NCBI RefSeq assembly: GCF_014356525.2 | Contig: NC_052507.1 | Coordinates: forward strand, 36,331,013 to 36,395,012 | Length of the DNA stretch: 64,000 bases | Direction of reading: 5' to 3' | Source: Nilaparvata lugens | Taxonomy: Eukaryota; Arthropoda; Insecta; Hemiptera; Delphacidae | Part shown: positions 57,405 through 64,000 of the stretch, one piece after another | How positions within the stretch are numbered: position 1 is the stretch's first letter | Layout: each line of letters opens with the position of its first letter | Translations under genes and position numbers: made by a program | Notes under the pieces: model-generated | The model's input: the letters and a program-made list of their open reading frames with translations, nothing else | Database searches by the model: none | Told to the model about the DNA's origin: nothing

Positions 57405-57519
57405 AAAAGAAGAAGAAGAAGAAGAAGAAGAAGAAGAAGAAGAAGAAGAAGAAGAAGAAGAAGAAGAGAAGAAGAAGAAGAAGAAGAAGAAGAAGAAGAA
57501 GAAGAAGAAGAAGAAGAAG

Positions 57520-57549
<30 letters not shown>
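57405..57549. repeat. (GAA)n trinucleotide array
   Basis: About 46 GAA units with one break (GAAGAGAAG near 57466). All six frames give long homopolymers (Glu, Arg, Lys; Ser, Leu, Phe), so none should be called coding. Purine/pyrimidine mirror symmetry makes triplex formation possible. Confidence 0.98.
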
Positions 57550-57550
<1 letters not shown>

Positions 57551-58336
57551 GAAAAGAAAGTAAATAAGAAGGGATGAGTAGAATTGGAAAAAATGAAGAT
57601 GGTAGGAAGAACAAGAATATGAAAACCATTTCACTCCCGTCCAAGGGGATCCCTCCCTTTGCCACTCTGATTAATAATGCTGTAAATATGGCCGACAACC
57701 GAACCTAGGGTCTTCAGTCCAGCCCTCACAGTCGTTGAGTTTGATCTATCTCCAAAGATATTATTATGTCTCTATGGGTCAAGAGATTCGATAATCATTG
57801 TAGATTGGACGATTAAGTCGAGTTGGGCTAATCATTCCTCTACGCAGTATCATCAGTACTATAGTTCAATATAGTACTGTCAACTGTTGGGACTATAGGT
57901 AGTATGTATCCCCCAGTACCTTATCATCAGAATCCCTCCCTAACTCCCAGAATCGAGCACATTAGAATTGTGGTGGAGACCTATAGCTACGTTAGTACAT
58001 TGCATGAGTACATGACTAGTTCCTCATCCTCACTAGCCTCAGATCAAAGCAAAATCATGTCTGGTGATTGAGACGGACAGATTAAGAGAAAAAAAAGAGA
58101 ACACATGGATGAGGGAGGGGAATAAAATAATTCTATTAGATGAGATTAAATTCGATTTATTTCGTTATTCACATGGATTACTATATACGATTGTTTATAC
58201 GATTATGTTTTTGCAATTTTTATAACTAGATATAAGGGTTACAATTCGATGGAATTCAACAGGTATGAACTGAGTTATAATTGAAGGATATGACATTTAT
58301 TTGGAATTCGAATCACGCAAAAATAATTATGAAATC
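57550..58336. other. Non-coding region, nothing recognised
   Basis: No gene or repeat seen. Confidence 0.5.
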
Positions 58337-59043
58337 TATTGACTTTAATGAGCAGATTCATACCACTAAAATATGTGCATTCTAATGGTGCGCTCCATGT
58401 TATAAAGTCAGCTCCTGAGTTACATTGATATTCTATCCTTATCTCTCATTGGAAAAACAAATAGCTATATCATTCCACTCCTAATACAGTACATATCAAT
58501 TATTCAATTTATGGAATATATATAGTATGAATATATAAGTCAAGTATCTAGCTCCACAATGTTGTCAGATTGTTTTGGAACAATGTAGGAATGTGATCAA
58601 TTAATATAATATTCAATCTCAATTATGGGAAACTATTAGTTATATCATTGACAATAATATTGTGACGGAATGGTTTTATTTGAGCAGAGTTTCTGGCTCC
58701 TCTGCCGTTTACAATCATTTTCAGCATTTGAATAGTTTGCGCTCACTAGTCTTGTCTGACGTCACAAAAATATTTTCTTTTATTTTTCTGGACCAGCTGA
58801 CTGCCATCCGTCCAGCTAACCTAAATTTTGAGGTTAGTTCAAGAATCAAACATGAAAAAAGAAACAAATTAGAAATAATGTAAGTAAGACCAAAAACTAT
58901 TTGCATTATTTATTGAAAGTACCTGAATTCAATTAAATTTAGCCATAAGATTACTCTATTCTATAACATTGTCTCCATTGTTACTTAGGTTAGCTTATCA
59001 GATATAATGTGTAATTTGACACTTGCATCACATAATGCCATTT
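58337..59043. repeat. Segmental duplication, copy E
   Basis: Direct duplicate of 59971-60681 with scattered substitutions and small indels (for example 5 A against 9 A after CATTGG). It ends at CACATAATGCCATTT. Confidence 0.95.
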
Positions 59044-59970
59044 AGTCTACATGCATGCAGCTCATTACTGAGAAACTTTTTAGGTGATTTCAAGGCCTTG
59101 ATTGAATATTTCTTATATCATGTCAACGTGGTAGGGGGTTTGTGTATTTTTTCTCCCTCCAAGCAACAGTCAGTCGACTGTAGAATTAATTTGAAATTTA
59201 TTATTTCTAAAAATTATAATATTATACTAAAAACATTGCTCATTCCTCTCCTTCCTTGCATGTGCAGTTTTAATGCCTATTTTTATGTTTTGTGGCAGCA
59301 ATACCCTGTTATACATTGCCAAATTTGGCATTATTTGGCTATTTAGCCCATTATCAATTTATTATTTATTTAGGCTGGGAAATTCTTCTTCCTAAAGAGG
59401 AACTTGCTCACCTGACAGGACAGAGACTTGCTACTGATAATCTCAAGGAGAAAGGAGACCTTCAGCCAATTCTCCCTATTGAATTGAATATAATTTATGT
59501 AGCACAATGTGAAGTTCCTAATTATCATTATTTTTGAATCTTAAACTAAAGTTCCTATAATGTTTTGAACTTTTTACTGAGTGTGTATTGCCTACAATTT
59601 CATGTTATGATGTCCACCAGCAGCCTCACAGGACGGTCACCATACGTACGCGTGAGTGAATAATATATTTTCAAATTCTGATCAGGCACAAGTGCTATAA
59701 TAGTGCGCGAAAAGGCCAAAATCAATAGTGCATCATTGCACTGGTTCATGCACGGGAATGATTCATGCATGGAAAAATTAAACTCATGATTCTTCATTTT
59801 TGAGAAATGAATATATCCATTTTTGTTGTAGATAGAATTTCTGTAGCCTGTGGATAGAACGGCCGATTTGAAAAACAATTATAGTGTAGTTGTCCAGGCA
59901 ATGAATGCTCAATCTGCAGTACGATATATTGAACTCGTAGACCGTGTAAAATATTGAAGCTTATAAAATT
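59044..59970. other. Spacer between copies E and F
   Basis: Frames at 59023-59346, 59292-59537 and the minus frame 59600-59878 show no recognisable domain. Confidence 0.4.
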
Positions 59971-60681
59971 CCTCGACTTTAATAAGCAGATTTATACTAC
60001 TAGAATATGTGCATTCTAATGGAGCGTTCCATGTTATAAAGTCAGCTCCTGTGTTACATTGATGTTCTATCCTTATCTCTCATTGGAAAAAAAAACAAAT
60101 AGCTATATCATTCCACTCCTAATACAGTACATATCAATTATTCAATTTATGAAATATATAATATGAATATATAAGTCAAGTATCTAGCTCCACAATGTTG
60201 TCAGATTGTTTTGGAACAATGTAGGAATGTGATCAATTAATATAATATTCAATCTCAATTATGGGAAATTACTAGTTATATCATTGACAAATAATATTGT
60301 GACGGAGTGGTTTTATTTGAGCAGAGTTTCTGGCTCCTCTGCCGTTTACAATCATTTTCAGCATTTGAATAGTTCGCGCTCACTAGTCTTTTCTGACGTC
60401 ACAAAAATATTTTTTTTTTATTTTTCTGGACCAGCTGACTGCCATCCGTCCAGCTAACCTAAATTTTGAGGTTAGTTGAAGAATCAAACATGAAAATAGA
60501 AACAAATTAGAAATAATGTAAGTAAGACCAAAAACTATTTGCATTATTTATTGAAAGTACCTGAATTCAATTAAATTTAGCTTTAAGATTACTCTATTCT
60601 ATAACATTGTCTCCATTGTTACTTAGGTTAGCTTATCAGATATAATGTGGAATTTGACACTTGCATCACATAATGCCATTT
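59971..60681. repeat. Segmental duplication, copy F
   Basis: Partner of copy E. More divergent than the A/B and C/D pairs, so probably an older duplication. Confidence 0.95.
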
Positions 60682-60709
60682 GGCTAAGCTCTAGCCGGTG
60701 TGCTCCCCC

Positions 60710-61520
60710 TGTTATCTCAGTTATTATTGAAGATATCGACTCAATTTTTTTTTAAATGAAAGAGGAGGAAGAAATAAAGCGCGCTAGCCTATTTTTATAC
60801 CATTTGATTCAATTTTAATATTAGAAATAGCTGTTTCAAAACTAACCTTATTTTGAAGAAAGGAAGATTCTAAATATATTATTATCTCAACTATTTTTGA
60901 AGGTATCAACTCAATTTTTTTTTCTGATGAAAGAAGAAGGAAAAAATAGGTGTTGCTTCTATGAATTTTATTTTGAAAGACTAATTAAAACATTAAAAAA
61001 AACAGTTTGAATTTCTGAAGTGAGACTCAACAATGAAGAATGAGGTTATGTAAACAATGAAGAATGAACTGTGATTACCTAATGAAGCCAATAGCTGATT
61101 CATAATATATTTATGGCCGAATTAAAGATTTCGAAATAAGCGATTGCTCGAATGAATGTTCGCATCAATTCAACTTCTTCGAAAGTGATTGAAGAGGTAA
61201 CTGCAGGCAAGCATGGACATTGGAATACAATATAATTGATTAATCGATGAATTAAATAGAAATAAGATATTATTCTGGGGAGTTTTTTATTGAATTAACA
61301 TTAAGTTTCTAAAGCTGACCCTGAAACAGAACAGAAATTGGTAATTTTTGGTTTATGTGACTAACAATTGTATCTCACAATATTGTATTGCACAATGAAT
61401 TGTACCTCAACTATTTTTGAAGATATCAATCAATTTTTTTTTAAATTGAAGAGGAAGAAAAAATAGGTGTCCGTAATATAAATTTCATAAAATACTAATT
61501 TAAACATTAAAAAAACAAAT
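60710..61520. repeat. Three scattered copies of a TTGAAGATATC...poly(T) motif
   Basis: Units at about 60718-60790, 60886-61010 and 61406-61520 share ATTTTTGAAGATATCAACTC, AATTTTTTTTT, a purine run (GAAAGAAGAAGGAAAAAATA) and, in the last two, AGGTGT...ACTAATT.AAACATTAAA. Likely fragments of one AT-rich repeat family. Confidence 0.7.
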
Positions 61521-61774
61521 AGGTTCTGGTCAATTTATGTCAGGTTCAAGTCATTTACATTTATAGTAATTAAGATGATTGAATAGAACAATTGAACATT
61601 GAGATAGGATTCAAGAGTTAAGACAAAGAGATTTCTCAAAAGTAGAGACTCTTGGAATATGGAAAGAACTATAATGTCAAGAACTAGGAGTTGAAGAAGT
61701 GGTAAACAATGTACAACCTTTACTTTTGATCACATTTTCTTATGACAATGATAAATTTTAATTGAATGAACTTG

Positions 61775-61775
<1 letters not shown>
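61521..61775. other. Non-coding spacer
   Basis: Nothing recognised. Confidence 0.5.

Positions 61776-61819
<44 letters not shown>
61776..61819. repeat. (TA)n microsatellite
   Basis: Uninterrupted TA run. Confidence 0.97.
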
Positions 61820-61822
<3 letters not shown>

Positions 61823-62204
61823 AACTACCGCCTGTACAGAGTAGCCAACATAAAATATTGCACAGAAATGAAGAAAACACTGATTCAATTTATTACCAAC
61901 AACATTTATTATACATGAATATGATATGATTATTACAAACATTTGCATTATAATCTAAATTATTATCTATTGTACACTTCTACACTACAACATTCAAAAA
62001 GATCAGACAGGCATTGAATTTGAAACTCAAAGACAGACATATTCATAAGGCGCTGTTCACCTGTTCTAGTATTTTCTATTCTGTATAACATTCGATTTAA
62101 CAATATAAAGTGTTCAATAAAGATCATTGAAATAATTCTACTAAGAGTTCTTATTCTTTCAAAAAAACACAACAGAACTCTTGAATCAAGTCAAATAATT
62201 ACTA
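61820..62204. other. Spacer before the satellite
   Basis: No gene seen. TTTATT motifs near 61890-61910 could be minus-strand polyadenylation signals, but no upstream coding frame is recognised. Confidence 0.35.
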
Positions 62205-64000
62205 ACCTGAACAAGTATGACCAAAGCTTACTGAGCCTGAGCCAAGACCAAATCTCTCCTAAACTAAGCTTTTTCTAATCTGAGATTTTCCTAACCTAAG
62301 CTTTTCCTAAAATTAGCCTCACCTAACTTGAGTTTTTCCTAACCTAAAGCTTTTCCTAACCTAAGCTTTCACTAACCAAAGCTTTCTCTAACCAAAGCTT
62401 TTCCTAACAAAAGCTTTACCTAACCTTACCTTCTCCTAACCTAAGCTTTCCCTAACACTTGACTTTTTCCTGACCTAAGCTTATCCTAACCTAAGCTTCA
62501 CCTAACCTTTGTTTCTCCTAACCTAAGTTTCTCCTAACTCAAAGCTTTCCCTAACCTAAAGCTTTTCCTAACCTAAGCTTTCACTAACCAAAGCTTTCCC
62601 TAACCCAAGCTTTTCCTAACCCAAGCTTTACCCAACGTTAGCTTCTCCTAACCTAAGTTTTACCTAACCCAAGCTTTACCTAACCTTAACTTTTCCCAAC
62701 CTAAGCTTTTCCTAACCTGAGCTTTTTTCCCAACCTAAGCTTTTCCTAACCTTAGCTTCTCCTAACCTAAGATCCTCCCAACTCAAAGGTTTTCCTCAAC
62801 TAAGCCTTCACTAACCAAAGCTTCCCCCAACCTAAGCTTTTCCCAACCTAAGCTTTTACAGTCCAAAGCTTTCCCTAACTAAAGCTTTTCCTAACCTAAG
62901 CTCCCTCTAACCTAATCTTTTCCTAACCCAACAGTTTCCTAACCTAAGTTTCTCCTAACCCAAGCTTCTCCTAACCTAAGTTTCTCCTAACTCAAAGCTT
63001 TTCCTAACCTAAGCTTTCACTAACCAAAGCTTTCCCCAATCAAAGCTTTTCCTAACCTAAAGCTTTTCCTAACCTGAGCTTTCACTAACCAAAGCTTCCC
63101 CTAACCAAAGCTTTTCCTAACCTAAGGTTTACCTAACCTTAGATTCTCCTAACCTAAGCTTCTCCTAACCTAAGCTTCTCCTAACCTAAGCTTCTCCTAA
63201 CCTAGGCTTTCCCCAATTTTAACTTTTCCTAACCAAAGCTTTTCCTATCCCATGCTTTTCCCAACCTAACCTTTCCTAACCTGAGCTTTTCCTAACCTAA
63301 GCTTTTCCTAACCTTAGCTTTTCCTAACCTAAGCTTTTCCTAACCTTAGCTTCACCTAACCTAAGTTTCTCCTAACTCAAAGCTTTTCTCCACCTAAGCT
63401 TTCACTAATCAAAGCTTTTCCTAACCTAAGCTTTACTCAACCTTGGATTCTCCCAACCTTAGCTTCTCCTAACCTAAGCTTTCCTAACCAAAGCTTTTCC
63501 CAACCTAAGCTTATTCCTCACCCAAGCTTTTCTCAACCTAAGCTTTTCCTAACCAAAGCTTTTCCTAACTTTAGCTTCTCCTAACCTGAGCTTTTCCTAA
63601 CCTTATCTTTTCCTAACATAGGCTTTCCCTAACCTTAGATTTTCCCAACCTTAGCTTTTCCTATCCAATTTTTCCCCAACCTAAGCTTTCCCTAACTTGT
63701 GCTTTTTTTAACCTAAGCATTTCCTAATCGAAGCTTTCCCCAACCAAAGCTTTTCCTAACCTAAGCTTCCACAAACCAAAGCTTTCCCTAACCAAAGCTT
63801 TCTCTAACCTATTTTTTCCCAACCCAACAGTTTCCTAACCTAAGTTTCTCCTAACCTAAGCTTTTCCCAACCTAAGATTTTCTCAACCTAAGTGTTTCTA
63901 AGCTAAGACTTCCTAACCAAATCCTTTTTATGCAAAATCTTTCCAACCCAACCTCCCCTAACCAAAACTCTCCTAACCTAACCTTTTTCAACCCAAACCT
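62205..64000. repeat. CCTAA-containing satellite (CCTAACCTAAGCTTTT)n
   Basis: Degenerate tandem array with a consensus unit of about 16 bp: two CCTAA pentamers then GCTTTT, with a frequent HindIII site (AAGCTT). Common variants are CTTCTCCTAACC, CTTTCACTAACCAA and AACTCAAAGCTT. The reverse complement reads AAAAGCTTAGGTTAGG, so each unit carries two copies of the insect telomere pentamer TTAGG. The array reaches the window's last base and spans at least 1.8 kb, roughly 110 units. No ORF. Confidence 0.95.

Noticed and set aside
57290..57698. Frames of over 100 codons rich in poly-Ser, poly-Leu, poly-Phe, poly-Glu or poly-Arg
   Set aside because: All are six-frame readings of the GAA microsatellite.
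57690..57720. B-box-like GAACCTAGG on the minus strand
   Set aside because: Poor match and no A box partner.
62205..64000. Actual chromosome end
   Set aside because: The units are degenerate and interrupted by AGCTTTT; a real insect telomere would be pure TTAGG. The window also continues to its edge, so an end cannot be claimed.
1..64000. Operons, ribosome binding sites, phage or plasmid modules
   Set aside because: No long bacterial-type genes; base composition, repeats and retroelements are those of an animal genome.

Overview
This window is AT-rich eukaryotic DNA packed with transposable-element remnants, nested duplications, microsatellites and satellite DNA. I see no intact host protein gene, no rRNA and no functional tRNA. 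Degenerate non-LTR retrotransposons, a Penelope-like element, a mariner-type relic with TA target sites, a tRNA-derived SINE and a satellite rich in CCTAA (TTAGG is the insect telomere repeat) all point to an insect. The repeat style resembles a hemipteran such as a delphacid planthopper, but that is an impression and not a proof. No part looks bacterial, phage or plasmid.

Layout. 1-8866: two copies (A and B) of a segment of about 3 kb, near identical and about 5.5 kb apart. Each carries the same dead Penelope-like reverse transcriptase on the minus strand. The 2.4 kb between them holds a MITE-like element and short direct repeats. 8867-11485: a 5'-truncated, frameshifted RTE-like LINE on the plus strand, abutting the end of copy B and ending in (TA)n. 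12.7-15.8 kb: more Penelope-like fragments in opposite orientations, several copies of two dispersed repeat families, and a tRNA-derived SINE. 16-28 kb: mostly unrecognised non-coding DNA with a GC-rich inverted-repeat element in two pieces (22.67-23.55 kb), a half-LINE (25.6-26.2 kb) and a foldback pair. 28371-29308: a dead mariner-type transposon with both terminal inverted repeats visible. 29.3-39.7 kb: long non-coding stretch with only weak exon candidates. 39787-46143: a second duplicated pair (C and D) flanking a broken CR1/Jockey-like LINE on the minus strand. 46-52 kb: mostly unrecognised. 52387-53413: a non-autonomous DNA transposon of about 1 kb. 55999-56735: a long 8-bp minisatellite beside a truncated dispersed repeat. 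57.4 kb: a GAA array. 58.3-60.7 kb: a third duplicated pair (E and F). 62.2-64.0 kb: a degenerate satellite of about 16 bp that contains two CCTAA units per repeat and runs off the window.

Nothing here works together as a pathway. The content is a record of insertion, duplication and decay. The most useful observations are the telomere-like compound satellite, the stop codon shared by two Penelope-like copies, the insertion flanked by 6-bp direct repeats that separates copy B from copy A, the minisatellite grown beside a dispersed repeat, and the half-LINE that joins an ORF1 fragment to a LINE-type 3' tail. Three tandem-like duplications in 64 kb also raise the possibility of unmerged haplotypes in the assembly.
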